Below, in pieces: positions 1-6,718 of a DNA stretch of 7,233 nucleotides. Location of the stretch: assembly GCA_002496955.1 (NCBI GenBank), contig DALZ01000097.1, positions 1 through 7,233 on the forward strand. The letters run 5' to 3'. The translations under genes were made by a program, and so were the position numbers. Numbering within the stretch: position 1 is the stretch's first letter; each line of letters starts with the position of its first letter. The notes beneath the pieces are model-generated. The model was not told the DNA's origin and did no database searches. It was given only the letters and a program-made list of their open reading frames with translations. The DNA is from Euryarchaeota archaeon UBA128. GTDB taxonomy: Archaea > Thermoplasmatota > Poseidoniia > Poseidoniales > Poseidoniaceae.

Positions 1-126
1 GATGTTGCGTTTAGAGATGGCGCATACGGCGTAGCAGCAGCATGGTCAGTGATAATTTTCCTCATGCTCTTGGCATTCTCTTGGACCTACATGAAGCAAA
101 CCAATGCAACGGAGGCTGCCGTATGA
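1..126 (+). CDS. malF: MalF-type maltodextrin ABC transporter permease, C-terminal fragment
   Basis: Frame 1 is open from the window edge to a TGA at 124-126 and gives 41 residues, so only the C-terminus of the gene is present. The visible part contains an Ala-Tyr-Gly-Val-Ala-Ala-Ala-Trp-Ser stretch followed by one hydrophobic helix (roughly VIIFLMLLAFSWTYM) and a short polar tail. This is the usual last transmembrane helix and end of MalF-like sugar ABC permeases, where the AYG-A-A-S motif precedes the final helix. The stop overlaps the malG start as ATGA (123-126), a classic malF-malG arrangement implying translational coupling. The protein would pair with MalG to form the membrane channel of a maltose/maltodextrin importer. 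The EAA loop and most membrane helices lie outside the window, so the family call rests on this tail plus the neighbours. Confidence 0.82.
   Translation, partial: DVAFRDGAYGVAAAWSVIIFLMLLAFSWTYMKQTNATEAAV
111..115 (+). promoter_or_regulatory. Ribosome binding site of malG, inside malF
   Basis: GGAGG lies 7 bases upstream of the ATG at 123, within the last codons of malF. It fixes the malG start at 123. An in-frame ATG at 42 lies inside malF coding sequence, and the 27 residues it would add read like out-of-frame malF. Confidence 0.65.
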
Positions 127-1370
127 TAAATCAGAAAATCATAACCTCGTGGTATGTTCCAATAGAAGTGTTAACCCTACGCAGATGGCTAGTGGTGGCT
201 ACGATAGTTAACATTGGCATGTTAACCTTTGACTTCCTACGGGGCGACGACCAATTACTGTTGATCGGTTTCATTGGTTGTGCATCAATCGCAGCCCTGC
301 GCGCGTCGCTCCCAGAGCCAAACAACCCAAGGCAGAGAAATATCGCCATAGTGATTAGTTTTCTAGTCGCCTTGTTTGGTACTTATCGGTTAATATCAAT
401 GCCTTTCTCAATGTTCAACTTCTGGCTCAATGCTTGGATGATTGCCCCCGGTATCATCGCATTGTATTGGTTGTCAAACCGAGCAGTCTCGGTATGGGCG
501 ACTAGAGAACTATCGGTATCGGCCATAGAATATGGCCTAAAGCGTAATTTTTACCTGCAAAAGCAACATGAGAACATCGGTTCCCATTTGACGCTATTGC
601 ACTTTGCAGTGATTACTCTAATACCAATTATCTGGATATTCGATATCGCAATCTCACCAGGCAATGCCCTTGGCGGCGATATCGGTGACGCGTTTTCTGG
701 CGAGCACTTCTCCAAGATTCTCAAAGGAGATTCATTTTGGATATGGTTCAGAAATTCGCTAATTGTTTCCGTTGGAACTAGTTTATTGGGCTTAGTTATT
801 GCAATTCCAGCGGGATATGCTTTCAGCCGCTACAAGTTCACCGGCAGGGATGTCTCTATGTTCGCCTTCTTGTTAGTCCAAATGTTCCCCGGAATAATCA
901 TTCTAGTGCCGTATTTCTTAGTCATGAAAACTCTCGGGTTATTAAATTCGCATCTAGGCCTTATTCTTGCATATTGTGTAACTGCCTTGCCTCTTTGTGT
1001 CTGGATGCTCAAAGGTTTCTTTGACACAGTACCTCGTGAGTTAGAGGAGGCCGCCACTTTAGACGGTTGCAATCAATTTCAGGTTTTCACCAAGGTAGTT
1101 CTGCCACTATCGATGCCGGCTGTTGCGGTGACTGCATTATTCAGTTTCTTGGCGGCATGGAATGAATTTCTGCTTGCTTTGACATTCAACACCTCGAATG
1201 ATATGTATACTCTACCGGTCGGGCTTGCCTCACTAATCTCAGCGACTGGTCAGGCATGGGGGGATTTTGCTGCGGCTAGTATTCTGGTGAGTTTACCTGT
1301 AGCATTGTTGTTCTTATTCTTCCAGAAGTTCCTAATTGAGGGACTGTCGGCTGGAGGTGTAAAGGGGTGA
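123..1370 (+). CDS. malG: MalG-type maltodextrin ABC transporter permease with extended N-terminus
   Basis: This is a 415-residue inner-membrane permease of the binding-protein-dependent sugar importer class (MalG side). The start at 123 is chosen because it has a GGAGG site at 7 bases and overlaps the malF stop. Residues about 150-415 form the canonical MalG core: a first helix near 158-176, an external loop, NSL-I-S at about 211, then five more helices. The EAA loop is clear, with E309-A310-A311, G315 and L327-P328; this is the cytoplasmic coupling element that docks on the MalK ATPase. The C-terminus (EGLSAGGVKG) is typical of MalG. MalG proteins are usually about 275-300 residues, so residues 1 to about 140 are extra. 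They hold about four predicted membrane helices (near 21-38, 43-61, 73-92, 100-118). An even number of added helices would keep the normal core orientation. The malK start follows 4 bases after the stop. Maltodextrin as substrate is inferred from neighbouring alpha-glucan enzymes; trehalose or another oligosaccharide is possible. Confidence 0.9.
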   Translation: MINQKIITSWYVPIEVLTLRRWLVVATIVNIGMLTFDFLRGDDQLLLIGFIGCASIAALRASLPEPNNPRQRNIAIVISFLVALFGTYRLISMPFSMFNFWLNAWMIAPGIIALYWLSNRAVSVWATRELSVSAIEYGLKRNFYLQKQHENIGSHLTLLHFAVITLIPIIWIFDIAISPGNALGGDIGDAFSGEHFSKILKGDSFWIWFRNSLIVSVGTSLLGLVIAIPAGYAFSRYKFTGRDVSMFAFLLVQMFPGIIILVPYFLVMKTLGLLNSHLGLILAYCVTALPLCVWMLKGFFDTVPRELEEAATLDGCNQFQVFTKVVLPLSMPAVAVTALFSFLAAWNEFLLALTFNTSNDMYTLPVGLASLISATGQAWGDFAAASILVSLPVALLFLFFQKFLIEGLSAGGVKG

Positions 1371-1371
1371 T
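1364..1371 (+). promoter_or_regulatory. Ribosome binding site of malK
   Basis: GGGGTGAT ends 3 bases before the malK ATG and overlaps the malG TGA (1368-1370). GGTGAT is an exact complement of the conserved 16S rRNA 3' end (ATCACC). The layout implies coupled translation of malG and malK. Confidence 0.65.
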
Positions 1372-1374
1372 ACT

Positions 1375-2148
1375 ATGGTTAGCGTGAAGTATAGTGGTGT
1401 GACAAAACAATATGATGACGGATTTATTGCCGTTGAGGAATTAAATTTAGATGTCAATGATGGAGAGTTTTTAGTTTTGTTAGGGCCATCAGGGTGTGGG
1501 AAATCTACCACACTACGAATGCTGGCAGGACTCGAAGAAGTGACTAGTGGCGAAATACAAATTGACGGGGTCACTGTAAACCATCTGCCCGCCGGTGCTC
1601 GAGGACTAGGCATGGTATTCCAGTCATATGCATTGTATCCGCACATGACAATAGCCGATAATCTCTCATTCGGTTTGCGGATGGCAAAAGGCGCTGCCAA
1701 ATTAACCAGTGATGAGATTAAGCAAAGGGTTCAGGAGGCGGCTGAGATGCTGGATTTGGTTGATCATCTGGACAAGCGTCCACGTGAACTCAGTGGTGGT
1801 CAGCGACAAAGGGTAGCACTCGGCCGCGCTCTTGTCAGGCGTCCAAAGGTACTATTGATGGACGAACCGTTATCGAATCTCGATGCAGAATTGCGTCATC
1901 AGATGCGTAACGAAATTCGTAGACTACACGATGAGCTTGGTACGACGACTATCTATGTGACTCACGATCAAATCGAGGCTATGACTCTAGCAGACCGTAT
2001 CGCTATTCTGGACAAGGGCGTGCTACAGCAACATGACGCGCCGTTAAATGCGTACCACAACCCTGCTAATGAATTTGTCAAAGGCTTTCTCTGCGAGCAC
2101 ATCGATGACTTGGTTAATACCGCAAATAGTCTCTTCAAGAATGACTGA
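1375..2148 (+). CDS. malK: MalK-type ABC transporter ATPase, short form without regulatory domain
   Basis: This 257-residue ATP-binding subunit would power the MalF/MalG importer from the cytoplasmic face. All nucleotide-binding motifs are visible: Walker A G37-PSGCGKS-T45, Q-loop Q83 in VFQSYALYPHMT (the MalK/sugar-importer style), signature LSGGQ 139-143 followed by RQRVALGRAL, Walker B LLMDEP 160-165, D-loop SNLD 167-170, and switch histidine H197 in THDQIEAMT. The ATPase domain ends near residue 235 (PANEFVKGF), and only about 20 further residues follow. Typical MalK proteins run to about 370 residues, with a C-terminal OB-fold/TOBE regulatory domain that is absent here. The amylase start only 13 bases beyond the stop leaves no room for it, so this looks like a genuine short form and not a frameshift. 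It sits 4 bases after malG in the same operon. Confidence 0.92.
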   Translation: MVSVKYSGVTKQYDDGFIAVEELNLDVNDGEFLVLLGPSGCGKSTTLRMLAGLEEVTSGEIQIDGVTVNHLPAGARGLGMVFQSYALYPHMTIADNLSFGLRMAKGAAKLTSDEIKQRVQEAAEMLDLVDHLDKRPRELSGGQRQRVALGRALVRRPKVLLMDEPLSNLDAELRHQMRNEIRRLHDELGTTTIYVTHDQIEAMTLADRIAILDKGVLQQHDAPLNAYHNPANEFVKGFLCEHIDDLVNTANSLFKND

Positions 2149-2150
2149 TT

Positions 2151-2158
2151 AGGGTGAT
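2151..2158 (+). promoter_or_regulatory. Ribosome binding site of the amylase gene
   Basis: AGGGTGAT ends 3 bases before the ATG at 2162, the same motif and spacing as at malK. It fixes the start of the secreted amylase, which then begins with a good signal peptide, and puts the gene in the transporter operon with a 13-base gap. Confidence 0.65.
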
Positions 2159-2161
2159 AAT

Positions 2162-5068
2162 ATGAAGGCTCAGATATCGGTTGCGGCACTTTTCATTACT
2201 GTGCTGATGCTACCTATGATTTCTGTGTCGGCAGATGGCCCACAAATAGATTATGCTGATGGAAATACTACTTTCACATGGAGTGGTAGTGCGACAACCG
2301 TTGAATTAATTGGAGAGTGGGATTGGAATGCAATTACTACTCTAGCCGAGAATTCCGGTAATTGGGTTGCGTCTCTACCCTTGTCAGAAGGTATTTATTG
2401 CTACAAGTTCATTGTTGATGGCGAATATATTTTTGACCCAACCAACCCCTATCGTGGATATTGTGATGACATCGAGAATTCAGTAGTGCGAGTGAAGAAC
2501 TCTGACAGGCCTAACTTTGCTAGTAATCTGTCTAGCGGTATTTTGACCATCACATTTCTGCCGGGAGCAAGCGGTGCCGGACCAGATGGAACACCAGTTG
2601 GCCTAGAGGACGCAATCTGGGATTCTAATGCGATGACTTGGACATTGGATACCTCGACATTTTCCGAAGGAAAACATACTATCAAACTGGAACTTTCTGA
2701 TACTAACGGCAATCAAGCCTATGACCATCTAGTTCCGTTTTGGGTAGGCGACCAAAGCGAATTCGTATGGGAAGATTCACTAATTTACATGATTATGACG
2801 GATCGATTCATCAATGGTAACACTAGCAATGACGGAACACCAACGGGAGCAGCAGCAGGGGCCGACTGGCTAGGCGGCGACTTAGAAGGGGTGACGTCAA
2901 AGATACAATCTGGTTATTTCGCTGAGTTAGGAGTTAATGTATTGTGGTTAACGCCATTCAATACTAACGCACAAGGTACTGGTCTAGCGGCTGATGGCGT
3001 TCATGAGGTCTCCGCTTTTCATGGCTATTGGCCAGTTGAGCCCCGTCAGGTAGACCCAAGACTCGGTAGTGCCGACCAACTGAAAGAAATGGTGGCTGCT
3101 GCACACACTGCCGGTATCAGAGTCATGATGGATTATGTTGTAAATCACGTACATGAAGACCATATTTACTACCAAGAGAATCCTGAATGGTTCAATCAAG
3201 GTTGTATTTGCGGCAGTGATAATTGTGACTGGACGGAACACCGTCTCGATTGTCAGTTTACTCCGTACATGCCGGACGTTAACTGGAAGGTAAGAGACGC
3301 ATCAGAACAGTTCATTGCTGATGCGCTTTGGTGGCTGGAAGAATTCGATTTAGACGGTGCACGTATTGATGCTGTTAAGCATGTAGACGACCTTGCTGCG
3401 ACTAATTTGGCCACTCGGATAAATGAACGATTTGAAACAGTGGGCACTGATTATTACCTCAAAGGTGAAACAGCTATGGGTTGGTCGGGTGACAATCTTG
3501 CTGACAATCAATTCCAATATGAGACAATCAATCGCTATATTGGCGAGGATTCGCTTGATGGGCAAGCAGATTTCGTACTGTATCACGCGGTAGTTGACAA
3601 CGTATTCACTCAAGCAAGCCGTAATTATCAACACCTCGATTATTGGACTAACCGAAGTCAAGACCAATATTCTCCTGGTGCGATAATGGTGCCGTATGTC
3701 GGCAGTCACGACGTGCCGAGGTTGGCTAGTAGAGCAGACCGTGGTACTGGAGATGCTTACAACCAATGGCAAGAGCAGGGTTTACCGGGACAACCGGGAA
3801 CCGATGAAACCTACCAAACAGTGATGCAGGCGTATGGCTGGCTCCTTACTACGCCGGGGGCACCTTTGTTGTACTATGGTGATGAATATGGCGAATATGG
3901 TGGTGCAGACCCGGACAATAGGCACATGTACCGTGACTCAACAAACTGGAATGATCGAGAGCGTGCGCTGTTTGAAAACATCTCCACTTTAGGTAAGTTA
4001 AGACTTGATTCAATTGCGCTAAAACAGGGGGTTTACTCAACCAAGCATGCGACTCCAGACCTATTAATCTATGAAATGTCACATGACGACCAAATTATGT
4101 CAATCGTTCTAAATCGAGGCGCTGATGCGACTCATTATGGATTTGACGCTAGCGACGTTGTTAGGTTTGGCACCGCTACAATATCACAGGGCGAGCTATT
4201 TATTCCAGCGAACTCGGTAACCGTCATTGAACAAGATGCCTTAGCTCAAGCACCGCCTAGGGACCAAGACGGCGATTGTTTGATTGTCGATAATTTCAAT
4301 ATCAATGCGACTTATTTCGTCAGCCTAGATTTGATTAACACTTGTGACAAAGAGATACATTATCCGGGCGTTAACAGCACGCTCGATAATTCGCTAATCG
4401 AAGGTTTTCCAGACTATACCGAATGGTTTTACCTGATTTATCCTAATAGCTCCTACCCGATGAATTGGCAATTATCGTTAGATGAAGCCATAGAAAATGA
4501 CACACTGGTTTCACTAACCTTCATTGCCTCAATTTTGAATTGCAGCGATGATGACAATTCATCTCAATGGCATTACTGTCCAAATTCAAGTATAACTCAT
4601 ACCTTCATTGTGAACCCAAGCAATAACCAGACTAACGACAATGATACACACGGTCAACCAACTGCAATATCTGGTTGCACGGACTCTACTGCCAGTAATT
4701 ATTCACCAGATGCTACTGCTGACGATGGTTCCTGTCAATACCCAGCCGCACCGGTTTTAGGCTGCACTGATGCTCTAGCATCTAACTATAATTCGTCGGC
4801 AACACAAGATGACGGGTCATGTCAATTTGCTAGTGGAGTAGAGGATAATGATACTGAGATAGATATTCCAACAATAGACACAAATGATACTGAATTATTA
4901 GATAACAATCCTGTTGGTAATGTAACTGATGACGCAAATTTAAGCGACGATAACATGGCAACTTCTGAGGATAAATCGTCAATTAGTGATTTTGTCAGAA
5001 ACGGCCTAGCAGTAGCGATTTTCTGTGGCTTAATAGTGCTATTTTTTACCAGTAGAAGAGAGCCTTAA
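2162..5068 (+). CDS. Secreted, membrane-anchored multi-domain GH13 alpha-amylase
   Basis: This 968-residue endo-acting alpha-glucan hydrolase is predicted to work outside the cell. Residues 1-24 are a signal peptide (K2, hydrophobic core, likely cleavage after VSA at A24). Residues about 35-112 resemble a CBM48/E-set glycan-binding domain (VELIGEWDWN, YKFIVDG, DP-NPY). Residues about 117-197 form a second beta-sandwich. The GH13 barrel starts near 203 (SLIYMIMTDRF-NGN) and has every conserved region: DYVVNH 324-329, MPDVN 370-374, GARIDAVKH 399-407 with nucleophile D403, GE 435-436 with acid/base E436, and SHD 515-517 with D517. A cysteine-rich loop (C348, C350, C355, C364) precedes MPDVN. 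The all-beta C domain spans about 605-690. Residues 699-820 are an unassigned domain with C706, C728, C794 and C806. Two GCTD...DDGSC repeats follow (838-858, 867-887), then an Asp/Asn/Thr-rich linker, one helix at about 947-963, and Arg-Arg near the end. Co-transcription with malFGK suggests it feeds the importer. GH13 membership is secure; exact specificity (amylase or neopullulanase/cyclodextrinase-like) is not decided by sequence alone. Confidence 0.93.
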   Translation: MKAQISVAALFITVLMLPMISVSADGPQIDYADGNTTFTWSGSATTVELIGEWDWNAITTLAENSGNWVASLPLSEGIYCYKFIVDGEYIFDPTNPYRGYCDDIENSVVRVKNSDRPNFASNLSSGILTITFLPGASGAGPDGTPVGLEDAIWDSNAMTWTLDTSTFSEGKHTIKLELSDTNGNQAYDHLVPFWVGDQSEFVWEDSLIYMIMTDRFINGNTSNDGTPTGAAAGADWLGGDLEGVTSKIQSGYFAELGVNVLWLTPFNTNAQGTGLAADGVHEVSAFHGYWPVEPRQVDPRLGSADQLKEMVAAAHTAGIRVMMDYVVNHVHEDHIYYQENPEWFNQGCICGSDNCDWTEHRLDCQFTPYMPDVNWKVRDASEQFIADALWWLEEFDLDGARIDAVKHVDDLAATNLATRINERFETVGTDYYLKGETAMGWSGDNLADNQFQYETINRYIGEDSLDGQADFVLYHAVVDNVFTQASRNYQHLDYWTNRSQDQYSPGAIMVPYVGSHDVPRLASRADRGTGDAYNQWQEQGLPGQPGTDETYQTVMQAYGWLLTTPGAPLLYYGDEYGEYGGADPDNRHMYRDSTNWNDRERALFENISTLGKLRLDSIALKQGVYSTKHATPDLLIYEMSHDDQIMSIVLNRGADATHYGFDASDVVRFGTATISQGELFIPANSVTVIEQDALAQAPPRDQDGDCLIVDNFNINATYFVSLDLINTCDKEIHYPGVNSTLDNSLIEGFPDYTEWFYLIYPNSSYPMNWQLSLDEAIENDTLVSLTFIASILNCSDDDNSSQWHYCPNSSITHTFIVNPSNNQTNDNDTHGQPTAISGCTDSTASNYSPDATADDGSCQYPAAPVLGCTDALASNYNSSATQDDGSCQFASGVEDNDTEIDIPTIDTNDTELLDNNPVGNVTDDANLSDDNMATSEDKSSISDFVRNGLAVAIFCGLIVLFFTSRREP
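4673..4735 (+). repeat. GCTD...DDGSC repeat 1 in the amylase stalk
   Basis: This encodes residues 838-858: Gly-Cys-Thr-Asp, then Ala-Ser-Asn-Tyr, then Asp-Asp-Gly-Ser-Cys. The two cysteines could form a disulfide and the acidic residues could bind calcium; both are inference. It matches repeat 2 at protein level but differs at many codon positions, so the duplication is not recent. Confidence 0.8.
4760..4822 (+). repeat. GCTD...DDGSC repeat 2 in the amylase stalk
   Basis: This encodes residues 867-887 with the same 21-residue pattern as repeat 1, separated from it by eight residues rich in Pro and Ala. Such repeats are common in secreted proteins of marine archaea and Bacteroidota. Here they sit between the enzyme and the membrane anchor, as a spacer would. 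Confidence 0.8.
5000..5050 (+). other. C-terminal membrane anchor of the amylase
   Basis: Residues about 947-963 (NGLAVAIFCGLIVLFFT) form one hydrophobic helix, followed only by SRREP. A stop-transfer helix with basic residues on the inner side would hold the enzyme on the outer face of the cytoplasmic membrane. No PGF, PEF or LPXTG sorting motif precedes it. Confidence 0.75.
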
Positions 5069-6718
5069 TCACTCGAAGGCATCATAGAAGCGTTTGTATT
5101 CAGAAATCATTCTCGCTCCAGTGAACCTTGCTGAAGTGGCTATGCTTGAGCGCATTATGTTAGCCCACACAGTGCCGCCTTTTTCCCAAGTTGGTATAAC
5201 TAGTTCTTCCAATACAGAATAGATGTTTTCAGCATCTCGTTCGTCATCTCGTTCATCATCAGATTCACCTATTGCCCATCCGTTTACACCGTGTTGACAT
5301 CCTTCAGGCCACCATCCATCGAGGATTGAACAGTTGGGGACACCATTCATTGCCGCCTTCATTCCTGAGGTGCCGGATGCTTCCATTGGTCTGATTGGAT
5401 TGTTGAGCCAAATGTCAACGCCACTAGTTATTGCTAAACCGGTATCCATGTCATAATTCTCTAAGAAGGCTACAGGTATTTTCTCTTCCAAGTTTTTTGC
5501 GCTGCCGTAGATGTCCCGAATTAATTGCTTACCACCCTCGTCTCTTGGGTGTGCTTTACCAGAGAAGACAAATTGAATTTTCCCGCCACCAATTTTGCTA
5601 AGCCGCGCTAGGTCTTTGAACACCAGATTAGCTCTCTTGTAGGTGGCAAAACGGCGAGCAAAGCCAATCGTTAATCGTTGTTCAGCTAACTCTACACCCG
5701 TTGAGGCTTTGACCAGTTCATGGAAAATTTTCCGGTTTCGACTTCTCGCTGCTAACAAGTCCTCGTCTGAAAGAGTTCCAGCATAACCTAGTTGGGTTGG
5801 ATCTTCTCGCCATCCAGGTAATTTCTCATCGTATAACTCTGCCATGGTCGGGGAAGTCCAAGTGATGTGGTGGACCCCATTGGTAAGCGGATGTATGTGA
5901 TAGTTGTCGAACATTGTGGAGGCTACTTGAGCGTTCAGGTTTGACACTGCGTTTACTTGGTCAGCAAGTGCAACCGCTAGATGCGACATAGAACATCTGG
6001 CCCCATTCTCCGGATCACCTACTGATTTCACTAGTTCGATAGCGTCTTTTGGCATCAAGTCACCGAGGACATCGTTTACATCAGCCCAATTGAACCGGTC
6101 ATGTCCAGCAGGTACCGGTGTATGAGTAGTGAACAGAATGTTCTTGCTCAATTCTGCTCTTGTCCAACCTTGGTTAAGCAATTCTAGTAAAGCAAATGTG
6201 CAGTGCCCCTCATTGAGGTGTAAGCCAGTAAACTTTTTTTTCAGTAAATTGAGTAAGCGGACGCCTCCAACGCCCAGCAGGAATTCTTGCCTAATTCTTA
6301 CATCGTCATTGCCGCCGTAAAGTCGCGCCCCCATACTTCGATGATATTCTGAATTGTTTGGGTGGTGGGTATCGAGAAAGTAAACAGGAACAATATGACC
6401 AGTAACGCCAACTACCTCAACATGCCAAATTTTCGCATGGAGGGTTGTATCATCTAGCGGTAAGGTAAGAACTAATCCAGTGTCAATGAGGTGCTCTGCA
6501 GGGTCTATTGCTGCAAAACTTTCGGTTTGGTTGCCCTTGCTATCAATGTGCTGACGGCCATACCCCTCGCGATACAATAGAGTGACCCCAACCAGTTCTA
6601 GTTCAGCATCAGCAGCAGACTTAACGTGGTCTCCAGCAAGTACTCCAAGTCCACCAGAGTAAGTATGCAGTTCGGACCATAGTCCGATTTCCGCAGTGAA
6701 GTAACCCACTAACCCCAT
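5069..6718 (-). CDS. glgP: Alpha-glucan phosphorylase (GT35, short archaeal/bacterial type)
   Basis: This is a cytosolic, pyridoxal-phosphate-dependent enzyme that releases glucose 1-phosphate from the non-reducing end of alpha-1,4-glucans. It is 549 residues long from the ATG at 6718. The N-terminus goes straight into the family opening (GYFTAEIGL, YSGGLGVLAGD at 20-30). Other family blocks are HLNEGH 167-172, TTHTPVPAGHD 197-207, RRFATYKR 355-362, SGKAHP near 386-391 and ENYD 420-423. The PLP signature EASGTSGMKAAMN begins at E446, with K454 as the PLP lysine. Family members with an extra N-terminal domain are about 800 residues or more, so this is the compact form. A TTG at 6736 could add six residues, but neither start has a Shine-Dalgarno site and the ATG better fits the family N-terminus. 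An in-frame stop at 6743-6745 limits further extension. It follows malQ by 56 bases and ends flush against the amylase stop. The symbol malP would be equally fair given the maltodextrin context. Confidence 0.92.
   Translation of the reverse strand: MGLVGYFTAEIGLWSELHTYSGGLGVLAGDHVKSAADAELELVGVTLLYREGYGRQHIDSKGNQTESFAAIDPAEHLIDTGLVLTLPLDDTTLHAKIWHVEVVGVTGHIVPVYFLDTHHPNNSEYHRSMGARLYGGNDDVRIRQEFLLGVGGVRLLNLLKKKFTGLHLNEGHCTFALLELLNQGWTRAELSKNILFTTHTPVPAGHDRFNWADVNDVLGDLMPKDAIELVKSVGDPENGARCSMSHLAVALADQVNAVSNLNAQVASTMFDNYHIHPLTNGVHHITWTSPTMAELYDEKLPGWREDPTQLGYAGTLSDEDLLAARSRNRKIFHELVKASTGVELAEQRLTIGFARRFATYKRANLVFKDLARLSKIGGGKIQFVFSGKAHPRDEGGKQLIRDIYGSAKNLEEKIPVAFLENYDMDTGLAITSGVDIWLNNPIRPMEASGTSGMKAAMNGVPNCSILDGWWPEGCQHGVNGWAIGESDDERDDERDAENIYSVLEELVIPTWEKGGTVWANIMRSSIATSARFTGARMISEYKRFYDAFE
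5233..5256 (-). repeat. 12-base tandem duplication inside the phosphorylase gene
   Basis: Two adjacent 12-base units (5233-5244 and 5245-5256) differ at one base and encode Asp-Asp-Glu-Arg twice in a row, just before the DAE-IYSVLEE helix near the C-terminus. The repeat is in frame and probably lies in a surface loop. Confidence 0.75.

Noticed and set aside
42..122. Earlier in-frame ATG at 42 as the malG start
   Set aside because: The added 27 residues lie wholly within malF and look non-native (Cys/Asn/Gly rich). The ATG at 123 has a GGAGG site and the typical ATGA overlap.
1332..1700. 122-codon minus-strand open frame across the malG end and malK
   Set aside because: It lies opposite the Walker A and Q-loop region of malK, its sequence is Pro/Ser-rich shadow, and it has no support.
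2077..2161. Frameshift hiding a MalK regulatory domain
   Set aside because: Only 13 bases separate the malK stop from the well-marked amylase start, leaving no space for about 110 residues.
3350..3772. 140-codon minus-strand open frame inside the amylase gene
   Set aside because: It is antisense to a well-supported GH13 catalytic domain, has no ribosome site and no recognisable protein character.
4970..5068. Archaeosortase-type C-terminal sorting signal (PGF/PEF-CTERM) on the amylase
   Set aside because: A hydrophobic helix plus Arg-Arg is present, but no PGF or PEF motif precedes it, so a plain transmembrane anchor is the simpler reading.
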